DNA of 64,000 bases from Allopusillimonas ginsengisoli (GCA_005239165.1 RAPG01000001.1:310001-374000); one strand, 5' to 3'; positions 20,264 through 29,285 are shown, counted from the first letter of the stretch. The notes: a model not told the origin generated them from the letters alone. A program made the numbers and translations.

Positions 20264-20689
20264 ATGCCTAACGTCAGCACTGATACTCACATCCGCCACG
20301 CCTTTCATGCCGCCCGGTACGTCATACAAGCACCCGGCACAGACATTGTTTTGCACATTGGGCAAACCAGCGCTGCGGCGCAGGAACTGCTTACCGCCCT
20401 TAACGTTAACTGTGCCGCACTCATCACCGCCTACAACCCTGGTGGATGCGTCATCGACAACGCGACCAATAAGGCAGCCCAGAATGCGCTACAGCGCGAC
20501 GTTAAAGCGTTGGGGCTGACATGTATGCAGGGCTATAACTGCGCAAAAGATGGAAGCCCGCCTATCGAGCCCACCGTGGTGATGCTGGGACCGACGCAAA
20601 CGCTGGCCGATGCGCTTGCCCAACGCTATGGACAGCTCGCTTACGTATGGGTATGCGAGAAAGGCATACCCGCGCTCAGGTGGTTCTGA
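20264..20689 (+). CDS. DUF3293 domain-containing protein
   Basis: The 141-residue protein matches the DUF3293 layout: a central ITAYNP motif, a conserved Asn-containing stretch (VIDNATNKAAQNAL), an EPTVVMLG block in place of the common EPS motif, and a C-terminal YGQLAYVWV. The ATG at 20264 is preferred over an ATG 27 codons upstream because the extension has no family resemblance. The function is unknown. It is flanked by short unrecognised stretches on both sides and looks transcribed alone. Confidence 0.7.
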   Translation: MPNVSTDTHIRHAFHAARYVIQAPGTDIVLHIGQTSAAAQELLTALNVNCAALITAYNPGGCVIDNATNKAAQNALQRDVKALGLTCMQGYNCAKDGSPPIEPTVVMLGPTQTLADALAQRYGQLAYVWVCEKGIPALRWF

Positions 20690-20891
20690 CCCACGCCATA
20701 GCCTATTGACGAAAGAGCAACGTTTCGGGGCACAGCGCATCGGGCCTAAAACCAAAGTAACAAATTGACACCACTTTGATGCGCCATTGACTTCGACGCA
20801 CTTACATTCACCACGGACGTCATAGGAAGCAAAATACGCCAAATACATCTAAATAGACGTTATTTAATCTCTTATTGTCGCAATTTTCTAC

Positions 20892-20920
20892 TTGTGGACT
20901 TATTGCCATCCTCCTAAGAT
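20892..20920 (+). promoter_or_regulatory. Putative sigma-70 promoter for bioB
   Basis: TTGTGG (20892-20897) and TAAGAT (20915-20920) are separated by 17 bases, about 30 bases ahead of the bioB ATG. No BirA operator could be recognised. Confidence 0.45.
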
Positions 20921-20951
20921 AGCCGCTCAATAATGCTCAGGAATTGTCAGC

Positions 20952-22034
20952 ATGGCTTCTTCAACAATGATGGCTACCGAGGTAGCCAGGCACTCTCTCA
21001 CCAGAGAAACCAACAGTGCCTGGAAACTTGACGACATTGTCGATCTGTATGAACTTCCCTTCATGGACCTGCTGCTCCGCGCCCAAGTCGTGCACCGGCA
21101 AAACCACGAACCCAACACCGTGCAACTGTCTACGCTGCTCTCCATCAAGACGGGAGGATGCCCTGAAGACTGCGCATACTGTCCTCAGTCTTCGCGGTAT
21201 AACACCCAAGTTGAAAAAGAAGCTCTGCTGCCCGTGCAAGAAGTGCTTGAAGCCGCTCGACGGGCCAAGGAAAACGGCGCACAGCGCTTCTGCATGGGCG
21301 CCGCCTGGCGCTCGCCCACCGCCCGTCAGGTCGATCTGGTCGCCGAAATGGTCACAGCCATTAAAGACATGGGGCTGGAAACCTGCGTCACTCTGGGCAT
21401 GCTCAAACCCGGTCAGGCAGAAATGTTGCGCGATGCCGGCCTCGATTACTACAACCACAACCTCGACACATCGCCCGAATTCTACGGCACCATCATCAGC
21501 ACGCGCACCTACCAAGACCGCCTAGACACGCTCGAACGTGTGCGGGCAGCGGGCATTAACGTATGCTGCGGGGGCATTGTGGGCATGGGCGAATCCCGTC
21601 GCGACCGGGCGCGCCTCATACAGCAATTAGCAAATCTGTCGCCCTATCCCGACTCTGTGCCGGTCAACAACCTGGTCAAGGTGCCAGGCACCCCGCTCGC
21701 CCAAGGCGAAGACATTGACCCCTTCGAGTTTGTGCGCACCGTCGCTGTAGCGCGCATCACCATGCCACGCGCCGTCGTACGACTTTCTGCAGGGCGCGAA
21801 GAAATGGACGACTCACTGCAAGCCTTGTGCTTTCTGGCAGGCGCCAACTCAATTTTCTACGGCGATCAGTTATTGACGACGGGCAACCCCAACGTTATTC
21901 GCGACAAGCAACTGCTGCAGCGTCTGGGCATGTCGGCCACAGGCAGCACATCGGCCAGCGATACGGCCGAGGCAACTGCGTCACCCGCCACGAAAGCATC
22001 CACCGACACACCTTGCCCCCATACGGCACTCTGA
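20952..22034 (+). CDS. bioB: Biotin synthase
   Basis: BioB is a radical-SAM enzyme that inserts sulfur into dethiobiotin, the last step of biotin synthesis. The 4Fe-4S motif is [10 protein letters not shown], and the [22 protein letters not shown] and RLSAGRE blocks are characteristic. At 360 residues it carries an additional Ser/Thr/Ala-rich C-terminal tail of about 30 residues after the usual end near LLQRLGM. The other bio genes are not in this window, so bioB is separated from the rest of the pathway. A DMT transporter gene follows after 22 bases. Confidence 0.96.
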   Translation: MASSTMMATEVARHSLTRETNSAWKLDDIVDLYELPFMDLLLRAQVVHRQNHEPNTVQLSTLLSIKTGGCPEDCAYCPQSSRYNTQVEKEALLPVQEVLEAARRAKENGAQRFCMGAAWRSPTARQVDLVAEMVTAIKDMGLETCVTLGMLKPGQAEMLRDAGLDYYNHNLDTSPEFYGTIISTRTYQDRLDTLERVRAAGINVCCGGIVGMGESRRDRARLIQQLANLSPYPDSVPVNNLVKVPGTPLAQGEDIDPFEFVRTVAVARITMPRAVVRLSAGREEMDDSLQALCFLAGANSIFYGDQLLTTGNPNVIRDKQLLQRLGMSATGSTSASDTAEATASPATKASTDTPCPHTAL

Positions 22035-22056
22035 CATTCTGGCGATCACACTTCCC

Positions 22057-22905
22057 ATGCATACACTCATTATCAGCATCGCTTGCAGCGTTGCCGTATC
22101 AATACTGCTGAAGATTGCCCGAAGGCAGAACATTGCCGTTGATCAGGCCATTGCCGTCAACTATGCAGTAGCTGCCGCCCTTTGCCTGCTGGTGCTCAGG
22201 CCACAGCCTGCATCGCTGCTCAACCCTTCTACGCCGTGGTGGATACTAGCGCTGCTGGGGGTGTTGCTGCCCACCATATTTCTGGCTATGGCCGGTGCGG
22301 TGCGACATGCAGGTATTGTGCTAAGTGACGCTGCGCAACGACTATCGCTGTTTATACCCCTGATCGCTGCTTTCGTAATTTTCAGCGAGGACGTTTCCGG
22401 TATCAAACTGACCGGTATCGCCATTGCGCTGATTGCACTAGTCTGTCTGCTGCTGCGCCCCCGCCAGCCTTCGGGTTCAGGAGACACCCTGAAGACCACA
22501 GGCCTGCTGCTTGCGGTATGGGTGGGCTACGGCACCATAGACATACTGTTCAAACAACTGGCAAAAAGCGGGGCCGTGTTTTCCAGCAGCCTGTTCGCCG
22601 CCTTTGCGTTGGCAGGCGTCTTGATTTTTATTTACCTCTTGCTCAGACGCACGGTATGGCAGCAGCGCAATATCGTAGCGGGCCTGGCGCTCGGCTTGCT
22701 TAACTTCGGCAACATCTACTTTTACATTCGAGCCCATCAGGTGTTTCCCGACAACCCCACGCTGGTTTTTTCAGCCATGAACATCGGAGTTATTTCATTG
22801 GGAACGCTAGTCGGTGCCGGTTTCTTCCGTGAACGTTTGTCGTGGGTAAACGCTCTGGGCATAGTGCTCGCCATCAGCGCCATTGTCATTCTCATCCCTC
22901 GCTGA
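22057..22905 (+). CDS. EamA/DMT-family transporter
   Basis: The 282-residue protein is almost entirely hydrophobic, with ten predicted membrane segments arranged as two EamA-like halves (about 1-135 and 145-282). There is a typical FFRERLSWVNALGIVLAI block before the last segment. It lacks soluble domains. The substrate cannot be told from sequence. Co-orientation with bioB at 22 bases suggests co-transcription, but a link to biotin is not established. Confidence 0.8.
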   Translation: MHTLIISIACSVAVSILLKIARRQNIAVDQAIAVNYAVAAALCLLVLRPQPASLLNPSTPWWILALLGVLLPTIFLAMAGAVRHAGIVLSDAAQRLSLFIPLIAAFVIFSEDVSGIKLTGIAIALIALVCLLLRPRQPSGSGDTLKTTGLLLAVWVGYGTIDILFKQLAKSGAVFSSSLFAAFALAGVLIFIYLLLRRTVWQQRNIVAGLALGLLNFGNIYFYIRAHQVFPDNPTLVFSAMNIGVISLGTLVGAGFFRERLSWVNALGIVLAISAIVILIPR

Positions 22906-23082
22906 TCCTGCGCACAGGATAGAGGCAGGCTAACAACGGCTCAGGGGGCAATGCCGCGCATAAGTAAGGACGAAATCTTCGGCCTTACTCATGCGAGCGG
23001 ATGGCAAAGCGTAAACAGCGCAGCGACTTCTTGCAGGCCTGGTAACCCAGGCAGCCACTTTTCAGACCCACGGCCCCAAGCG

Positions 23083-24738
23083 TCAACCAGCAGCCGGATC
23101 TGGTTTTCCGGTCGGTGTGGCCCTTGGCGCAGATACGTCCTGCTCCGTGGGCTTCGGCTCCACCTCTTTTGGTGCTGTTTCTGTGATGCCACTCGTCGCC
23201 GCTTGTGCCGCGGTCGTCGCCGTTCCTGACGCTGCCACCTCGGGTGTCGCCGCCTCAGACGTTGCTGCCGCAGTCGTTTCTTGTGATGCTGCCGATCTTG
23301 GCAACGCTGACTCGGGTGCCGCAGCGCCCATTACACCAGCGGCTGTCGTTACTTCTGATTCTGGTGCTATCGGAGGCGCTCCCGGCACCGTATCGCCCTC
23401 CACCACTTCTGCGGCTCCTGTGGCTTCTGCAGCTTCGGCAGAATCTGGCGGCACGGATCCGGCTGGCATTTCTTCCACCGGCGTTTCAAACGAGACGTCG
23501 CTCTCGACGTCAACGCGCGGATCAAGCGATGCCACGATGTTTGAGCTCTGCAGGCTGTCAGACATGGGGACAAAATGCGTAGGTGCGTCTTCACTAAGGT
23601 TCGCGCCAGTAATGTGCTGCGGGCGAATTACTGCCACCAGCACAAAAGCGCAGGCAGATACAAACACAAAATACACCTCGGGATGAAGTTCGCGCATCAA
23701 CAAACCGGCAAACAGTGGCCCCACACATGCGCCCATACCGTACACCATATACAGAATGGCGCTGAGGCCAACACGCCTGTCGGGATCGACGTTATCGTTG
23801 GCGAAAGCCGCTCCCAGAGGGTAAAGCGTAAACTGCAACGCGCCCAATACGCATGAAAAAATCACCAGGCCCCAATACGGAATCGTCCACCAGCCCCATA
23901 AAGGAATCGTAGACAAGGCCAGAATCAGCGCACACAGCCGTATCATGCCCGCGCGATTGACACGATCTGCCAGCCAGCCCAGCGGCCACTGCGCCAGCAA
24001 ACCTGCCGCCACCGACGCCGCCAAAAACACGGCAACCTCGCTATTGTTAAGCCCTTGCTTGAGCGCGAACACCGGCGCAAGCCCATAAAACGCACCCGTA
24101 ACCATGCCGGCGACAAACAGAATGATCAGCGACATAGGCACCCGCGCCAAATAATATTTGACGTGAATAGGCGCCGGCACCTGAATGGTAGGGTGCATGC
24201 GACGTGTCAAGGCAACGGGCACCAGACACAGCGCCGAACACATGGCGGCAAAAATCAGGGGCTCGTAGTTGAGGCTGGGAAACAGCGTCAGCGACAACTG
24301 GCCCAGCACAGTGCCACAGCTTGAACAGACCATATAAAAGCCGAAAACCCGACCACGCTTGTCGTTGTCGGTTTGCTCATTAAGCCAGCTTTCGATCACC
24401 ATGAACTGAGTCACCATAGCAATGCCTGCCAGAAACCTGAAACCCAGCCAGGCCCACAGATTATTGACCAGCGCCAACACCAGAATAGTTACTGTCACGA
24501 TCGCGGCGGTGGCGGCATATGCGCGAATATGCCCGACCTGGATAATAATTTTATGGCCTATACGTGCGCCAAAGACCAGCCCGAGATAATAGATGGCAAT
24601 GAGACTACCCACCCAGAGCTCAGATACAGACTCAGCGGTCAGCCTCAGGCCCATGTAAGTATTGAACAGGCCCGACCCCACCAGCAAAAGCACGGTGGCA
24701 AGATAGAGCGAGAAAAAAGAGGCAATCATTTGCACCAT
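23083..24738 (-). CDS. MFS transporter, YcaD-like, with long C-terminal tail
   Basis: Residues 1-380 form a 12-segment major facilitator protein of the YcaD type. Visible blocks are GLRLTAESVSELWVGSLIAIYYLGLVFG (in parts), ESWLNEQ after segment 4, and GWLADRVNRAG between segments 6 and 7. The last 170 residues are a low-complexity, Ala/Glu/Thr/Pro-rich tail with no hydrophobic segment, probably disordered and cytoplasmic. Ordinary family members end near residue 390. The substrate is unknown. The tail codes with few synonymous constraints visible and could vary between strains. Confidence 0.82.
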   Translation of the reverse strand: MVQMIASFFSLYLATVLLLVGSGLFNTYMGLRLTAESVSELWVGSLIAIYYLGLVFGARIGHKIIIQVGHIRAYAATAAIVTVTILVLALVNNLWAWLGFRFLAGIAMVTQFMVIESWLNEQTDNDKRGRVFGFYMVCSSCGTVLGQLSLTLFPSLNYEPLIFAAMCSALCLVPVALTRRMHPTIQVPAPIHVKYYLARVPMSLIILFVAGMVTGAFYGLAPVFALKQGLNNSEVAVFLAASVAAGLLAQWPLGWLADRVNRAGMIRLCALILALSTIPLWGWWTIPYWGLVIFSCVLGALQFTLYPLGAAFANDNVDPDRRVGLSAILYMVYGMGACVGPLFAGLLMRELHPEVYFVFVSACAFVLVAVIRPQHITGANLSEDAPTHFVPMSDSLQSSNIVASLDPRVDVESDVSFETPVEEMPAGSVPPDSAEAAEATGAAEVVEGDTVPGAPPIAPESEVTTAAGVMGAAAPESALPRSAASQETTAAATSEAATPEVAASGTATTAAQAATSGITETAPKEVEPKPTEQDVSAPRATPTGKPDPAAG

Positions 24739-24789
24739 GGCTTACCGCAGGGCTCCGTATGACGAAATGCAAAAAAAGAATAGAGATGG

Positions 24790-25296
24790 CTAACTGAGTT
24801 GCGCCAGCATCGTGGCGGCGTCACTTACCTCGAACTTGCCAGGCTGCTCGACATTCAACTGCCTGACCACACCATCTTCAAGTACAGCCGAAAAGCGTTG
24901 CGCACGTATGCCCATGCCGCGTGCAGAAAAATCGGCGTCCAGACCCAAAGCGCGCACCCAGGCGGCACTGCCGTCGGCCAGCATGCGTACCCGGCCTGCC
25001 ACGCCTTGATCGCGCCCCCAGGCACCCATCACAAACGCGTCATTAACTGCCACACACCAGATTTCATCTATGCCGCGCTTCTGCAGTTGTTCAGCAAGCT
25101 CAACATAGCCCGGAAGGTGTTTACCCGAGCAGGTCGGCGTAAAAGCGCCCGGTACCGCAAACAAGGCAATTTTCTTACCCATGACCATTTCTGAAACCTG
25201 AAACTGATTAGGACCGACTGCGCAGCTATCGGTCTCGGTCTCTATAAACTCGGTAAGAACGCCATCAGGCACTTTGTCACCAATTTGTATAGTCAT
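24790..25296 (-). CDS. Peroxiredoxin, Prx5/glutaredoxin-dependent type
   Basis: The 168-residue enzyme reduces peroxides with the peroxidatic Cys near residue 56 in PGAFTPTCSGKHLPGYV. Other blocks, WCVAVNDAFVMGAWG and MLADGSAAWVRALGLD, are typical of the atypical 2-Cys/Prx5 class. I chose the ATG at 25296, preceded by GGAG. The frame is open to 25533, but the upstream part has no family resemblance. It follows the MFS gene's start region after about 50 bases and probably has its own promoter. Confidence 0.93.
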   Translation of the reverse strand: MTIQIGDKVPDGVLTEFIETETDSCAVGPNQFQVSEMVMGKKIALFAVPGAFTPTCSGKHLPGYVELAEQLQKRGIDEIWCVAVNDAFVMGAWGRDQGVAGRVRMLADGSAAWVRALGLDADFSARGMGIRAQRFSAVLEDGVVRQLNVEQPGKFEVSDAATMLAQLS

Positions 25297-25649
25297 GATA
25301 ATCTCCGCAAACAAGTATTGAGCTCCCCTCATGACGCGGGAACGAAAAACGGCGACAGTTGCAAATGCTCTGACGCCATGGAATACGCCGCGAGACCCCA
25401 AAAGGCCGAAAACGGCCACAACATGGCCCTTAAAGGCCCGCCATCGGCAGTCATCAGCGGCATGAAAGCATAATGATACGCTCCGCATGTCGAGTACGTC
25501 GCGAGCTGCGTGCTCGCCCGCAGAGATAAGCACACAAAACCGTTGCTCAGCGGCACGCTAGTGCAGCGATGCCTGCGGCAAGTACGGATTATTCAAGAGC
25601 AGATACCGTATATGATAGGTCTCTTGTTCCATTTGCAGCGACCCCACAC
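25297..25649. other. Intergenic region between peroxiredoxin gene and moaC
   Basis: This 353-base stretch separates two divergent genes. It has short open frames on both strands but none with a recognisable product or a good ribosome site. A TATGAT hexamer at 25611-25616, upstream of moaC, could be a -10 element, but no convincing -35 lies 17 bases before it. Confidence 0.4.
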
Positions 25650-26153
25650 ATGACCAAAACTTCTGGGCAAACGCCCACACTTACACATATTGACGAATCC
25701 GGCGAAGCCCGCATGGTTGACGTCGGCGACAAGGCATCAACTCAGCGCACAGCCACTGCCCAGGCCGTTGTCCGCCTCAGCCCCACGGCTTACAGCTTGC
25801 TGTCGGCCGCCAACAACGCCAAGGGTGACGCCCTCAATACAGCGCGCATCGCCGGCATACTGGCTGCAAAGCGCTGCGCTGAGCTCATCCCTTTGTGTCA
25901 CAGCCTGCCACTCAGTTTTGCTGGTATCGATTTTTTCCCCGACGACGCGGCACACACCATACGCGTGCAGGCCACCTGCCGCAGCGACTACAAAACTGGC
26001 GTAGAAATGGAAGCCATGACCGCATGCAGCGTGGCCGCGCTCACTCTCTACGACATGTGCAAGGCGGCCGACAAAGGCATTGTGCTTGAGCAGGTCCGGC
26101 TACTGTACAAGTCAGGCGGAAAAAGCGGCGAATGGCGGGCAAAAGCCGACTAA
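25650..26153 (+). CDS. moaC: Cyclic pyranopterin monophosphate synthase
   Basis: MoaC converts 3',8-cyclo-GTP made by MoaA into cyclic pyranopterin monophosphate, the first committed molybdopterin intermediate. The 167-residue protein shows MVDVGDK, the active-site block [11 protein letters not shown], and [19 protein letters not shown] start at the ATG at 25650. An open extension to 25569 lacks similarity. It is followed by a prepilin-peptidase gene and then moaD. Confidence 0.96.
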   Translation: MTKTSGQTPTLTHIDESGEARMVDVGDKASTQRTATAQAVVRLSPTAYSLLSAANNAKGDALNTARIAGILAAKRCAELIPLCHSLPLSFAGIDFFPDDAAHTIRVQATCRSDYKTGVEMEAMTACSVAALTLYDMCKAADKGIVLEQVRLLYKSGGKSGEWRAKAD

Positions 26154-26203
26154 CCACCAACACATTTACACTCCACACCGCTCACCCGCTTCAAGTTTTC
26201 ACC

Positions 26204-26890
26204 ATGTGGGCCTATGCAGCAGCCAGCTTACTCGGGAGCCTGTCCGGGCTATTTAGCGCCGCGTTCGCCGCCGCGTATGCCTACGCCATCAAACAGGGCA
26301 AAGCGCCTGATGCATCTACTCTGCTGCGCGCGGTCATCCATCCGCAGTGTCACTTCCCAACGTCCGAACAACGTATTGTTGCGCTTGTGTGCGCCCTCCT
26401 GCTTGCGGTTTGCTACGTCTGGATTCTAGGTCGTCATGGGTGGTCCGGCCATACCCTTGCACTCATCTTTCAAGTCTTTCTACTTTGCAGTCTGGCACTT
26501 ATCGACATCCGTACAGGCCTGTTGCCTGACGCCCTGAACCTGCCGCTGTTTTTCACGGGCTTGTTTGCGGCCCTCCAGCCTTGGGCCGCCATCAGTCTTA
26601 CACATGCTCTGCTCGGTGCTTTCGTAGGCTACGGCTTTCTCTGGCTCGTAACTACGCTATTCTCAAAAATCGCCAAAAAAGAAGGCATGGGGCGGGGTGA
26701 CCTCAAACTGGCCGCCGCACTCGGCGCCTGCTGCGGCATCGACCACATTCTGTACGTGCTTCTGCTTGCCAGCCTTGCCGGCACTCTCTTCGCCATCGTG
26801 CATCAGCGCACGGTCTTTGCCCAGGGCAGCTACCCATTCGGCCCGTTTCTCGCCGGATCCGGCCTCTTCATCACGCTTGTACATGTATAG
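26204..26890 (+). CDS. Prepilin peptidase, A24 family, short form
   Basis: The 228-residue membrane protein carries both catalytic aspartates of type IV prepilin peptidases: the first in LIDIRTGLLPD and the second in the GMGRGDLKL motif. Full PilD/GspO proteins also have an N-terminal cytoplasmic methyltransferase-associated domain with two CxxC pairs. Here that region is reduced and the Cys pairs are missing, so N-methylation is doubtful. No pilin or secretion genes lie nearby, and the gene sits inside the molybdopterin cluster. It may process pilins encoded elsewhere. The ATG at 26204 is preferred to one overlapping moaC. Confidence 0.82.
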   Translation: MWAYAAASLLGSLSGLFSAAFAAAYAYAIKQGKAPDASTLLRAVIHPQCHFPTSEQRIVALVCALLLAVCYVWILGRHGWSGHTLALIFQVFLLCSLALIDIRTGLLPDALNLPLFFTGLFAALQPWAAISLTHALLGAFVGYGFLWLVTTLFSKIAKKEGMGRGDLKLAAALGACCGIDHILYVLLLASLAGTLFAIVHQRTVFAQGSYPFGPFLAGSGLFITLVHV

Positions 26891-26990
26891 CGCCCAGGCC
26901 TGCACTTTGATACCGCAGCGGCGTATAACGATAAGCTAGAATAGGCCATAAAGACGGGGCCGTATTTGCCTGCCCCGCCAGGAGATCAAC

Positions 26991-27245
26991 GTGGCCAACC
27001 CAGCAACCATTACCGTACTGTACTTCGCCCAAGTAGCCGAGCTTACCGGCCAGCGGCACGAATCCTGCCAGCTTAACGCCCCCATCACAGGAAGTGACTG
27101 GCTGGCCCAGCTCGAAGCGCGCTTTCCCCAACTGGCACCCGTTGCACGCCTCAAAATCGCCGTTAATCAATACCATGTACCGCATGACACACTGATACAG
27201 CCAGGCGACGAGGTGGCCGTATTCGAACCCGTCACCGGAGGCTAA
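26991..27245 (+). CDS. moaD: Molybdopterin synthase small subunit
   Basis: MoaD is the 84-residue ubiquitin-like sulfur carrier of molybdopterin synthase. The diagnostic Gly-Gly C-terminus is present (FEPVTGG), which is thiocarboxylated by MoeB. The start is GTG at 26991, preceded by AGGAG. Two bases separate its stop from moaE, so the two subunits are co-translated. Confidence 0.95.
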   Translation: MANPATITVLYFAQVAELTGQRHESCQLNAPITGSDWLAQLEARFPQLAPVARLKIAVNQYHVPHDTLIQPGDEVAVFEPVTGG

Positions 27246-27247
27246 TC

Positions 27248-27724
27248 ATGGTTGTTGTACAAGAAGCCGATTTTGACGCCGCCGCACTAGCCGAAGCGCT
27301 GCGCCAGCGCCACGCCGGCAAAATCGGCGCCCTGGTCAGCTTTACGGGCTATGTGCGTGACTATGCCGAAAATGCCCCTACACACACGCTATTTCTCGAG
27401 CACTACCCCGGGATGTGCGAACGCGAAATAGAAACCCTGTGCGCAACCGCCTGCTCACGCTGGAATGTACACGAATGTCTGGTGGTGCACCGCGTAGGCG
27501 AGCTAAACAATACCGATCAAATTGTTTTCGTAGCGGCAGCAGGCGCCCACCGGGGCGATACCTTCCGAGCCTGCGAATTCATCATCGACGCCCTCAAAAC
27601 CCGCGCCCCCTTCTGGAAACGGGAGACACTGGCAGACGGCAAACGCTTCTGGGTCGAACAACACCAGTCCGACGCCGACAAAACCGAACAATGGGGTTTG
27701 GACGCGGCAGCGGACAAAACTTGA
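27248..27724 (+). CDS. moaE: Molybdopterin synthase large subunit
   Basis: MoaE builds the dithiolene on cyclic pyranopterin monophosphate using sulfur from MoaD. Recognisable blocks are GALVSFTGYVRD, LEHYPGMCEREI, VVHRVGELN and the catalytic Lys region TRAPFWKRETL. The family normally ends near the sequence FWVEQ. Here about 20 more residues follow, ending GLDAAADKT, and the last ones are encoded by the first unit of the 35/36-bp tandem repeat. Confidence 0.95.
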   Translation: MVVVQEADFDAAALAEALRQRHAGKIGALVSFTGYVRDYAENAPTHTLFLEHYPGMCEREIETLCATACSRWNVHECLVVHRVGELNNTDQIVFVAAAGAHRGDTFRACEFIIDALKTRAPFWKRETLADGKRFWVEQHQSDADKTEQWGLDAAADKT

Positions 27725-27899
27725 TAAAAGGATTGGACGCGCTAGCGGACAAAACTCAGTAAAAGGTTTGGACGCGGCAGCGGACAAAACTTGATAAAAG
27801 GATTGGACGCGCTAGCGGACAAAACCCAGTAAAAGAGTTTGGACGCGCTAGCGAACAAAACCCAGTAAAAGAGTTTGGACGCGGTAGCGGACAAAACCT
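27698..27899. repeat. 35/36-bp tandem repeat between moaE and moeA
   Basis: Six units begin TTGGACGCG at 27698, 27733, 27768, 27803, 27839 and 27875. Spacing is 35 bases for the first three intervals and 36 for the last two. Each holds the core TAGCGGACAAAAC or a close variant, followed by TTGATAAAAGGA, CTCAGTAAAAGG or CCCAGTAAAAGAG. Units 1 and 3 match, as do 2 and 4, giving a 70-base higher-order period. The first unit is read as the end of MoaE. A diverged, partial relative (GCCGACAAAACC) lies inside moaE just before, suggesting the array grew from the gene's end. Confidence 0.95.
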
Positions 27900-27933
27900 A
27901 AAACTGTCCCCAGTAACTCTGGAGTGTATTTAC

Positions 27934-29121
27934 ATGCTCGAATTCGATGAAGCTCAGGCCCGCATGGCCTCGGCCGGTACGCCTCCCAATATCACCGAAG
28001 TCTGCCCGATACGTCAGGCAAGAGGTCGGGTTCTGGCGCAAACCCTGTTTGCGTCCCTAGACCTGCCGCCGGCCGACAATAGTGCTATGGACGGTTACGC
28101 CATACGCCTGGCCGATTACGAGCCCGGAAAAACACTGACTGTACAACAGCGTTGCTTTGCCGGAGCACGCCCCGAGCCGCTACAACCCGGACAATGTATA
28201 CGGCTTTTTACGGGCAGCCTGATTCCTCAAGGTGCAGATACCGTCGTCATGCAAGAAGACGGTACTGAAACTGAAGAAGGCTTTACCATCACCGCTCCAC
28301 CGACGCTTGGTGCACATATACGCCGTCAGGGTGAAGACGTCGCCACTGACGCGCAACTGTTTGCCAAAGGCACTCTGCTGGGCCCAGCCGAAATCGCTTT
28401 GCTGGCGTCTCAGGGCTACGCTGAAGTGCATGTTTATCCTAAGCTGCAGGTGGGCATTCTGACCACGGGTGATGAGCTGATCTTGCCTGGGCAAGAAAGA
28501 AACGACGAAAACATCTACAACTCAAACGGCCCTATGTTGGCCGCCATGGCAGAAAGCCTCGGGGTCGAGGTCGTGCACGTACTGCATGCGCTGGACACGG
28601 CCGAGTCACTTGAAAACGCCCTGTCCACACTACTGAATGACTGCGACGTGGTGCTAACCGTAGGCGGCGTGTCAGTCGGCGAAAAAGATCTGGTTAAACC
28701 CGCTATAGAACAGGCCGGGGGCAAGCTCGACCTGTGGCGTGTGCTGATGAAACCCGGCAAACCAGTAGCGCTTGCCCACGTTGGCAGCAAGCCTATTGTT
28801 TGCTTGCCGGGCAACCCCGTTTCGGCGTTTGCGGTGTTTACGTTGCTTGTCACGCCACTCATTCGCACCATGCAAGGCCGTGCTAACGTCATTCCCGAGG
28901 TGCAATTTGGCAGACTGATGGCTGACAGGCCTTTCGAAGAGAAGCGCGAAGAATTTCTGCGGGTACGCGCCGAATTCATGGCTGACGATCAGCCCAGTCT
29001 GCGACCGCACTCTCAACAGGGATCAGGCATCATAAGTTCGTTGCCCTGGGCCAGTGGCTTTGCCCGCATTCCGGCCGTACCCGCGTCGATGACGGCACTA
29101 CCGTCCGTTACTATGACTTGA
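27934..29121 (+). CDS. moeA: Molybdopterin molybdenumtransferase, C-terminus frameshifted
   Basis: MoeA inserts molybdate into adenylylated molybdopterin. The 395-residue frame has PADNSAMDGYA, the molybdate-binding region VGGVSVGEKDL, and KPGKPVALA followed by CLPGNPVSAF. The end is abnormal. After GFARIPA the reading frame gives a foreign tail and stops at 29121, while the +1 frame reads TRVDDGTTVRYYDLKHWLS and stops at 29138, which is the usual MoeA ending. A single missing G after 29076 (GCCGTACC for GCCGGTACC) explains this. It may be a real mutation or a sequencing error. The core active site is upstream and intact. Confidence 0.94.
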   Translation: MLEFDEAQARMASAGTPPNITEVCPIRQARGRVLAQTLFASLDLPPADNSAMDGYAIRLADYEPGKTLTVQQRCFAGARPEPLQPGQCIRLFTGSLIPQGADTVVMQEDGTETEEGFTITAPPTLGAHIRRQGEDVATDAQLFAKGTLLGPAEIALLASQGYAEVHVYPKLQVGILTTGDELILPGQERNDENIYNSNGPMLAAMAESLGVEVVHVLHALDTAESLENALSTLLNDCDVVLTVGGVSVGEKDLVKPAIEQAGGKLDLWRVLMKPGKPVALAHVGSKPIVCLPGNPVSAFAVFTLLVTPLIRTMQGRANVIPEVQFGRLMADRPFEEKREEFLRVRAEFMADDQPSLRPHSQQGSGIISSLPWASGFARIPAVPASMTALPSVTMT

Positions 29122-29148
29122 AACACTGGCTCTCATAAAAAGGCGTCC

Positions 29149-29165
29149 GGCTGCAAGGTGCAGCC
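29149..29165. terminator. Hairpin between moeA and rsmA
   Basis: GGCTGCA (29149-29155) and TGCAGCC (29159-29165) form a perfect stem with a three-base loop in the gap between the convergent moeA and rsmA genes. There is no strong T-run, so termination strength is uncertain. Confidence 0.4.
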
Positions 29166-29285
29166 CTGGCTTTCACAAGCTTTTTACGCATGGCGCAGGC
29201 ATCAGCGCCATGCCCTGACCTGTCAGCCAAGCCGGCCGACAGCAGACATCACCAACAGGAAACCGCCACACTACGCGAACCGTCT

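Noticed and set aside
25297..25560. Short frames on both strands between the peroxiredoxin gene and moaC
   Set aside because: They mirror each other, lack ribosome sites and match no known product.
27698..27899. CRISPR or integron attC array
   Set aside because: The units abut with no unique spacers, show 70-bp duplication, lack attC core symmetry, and no cas or integrase gene is nearby.
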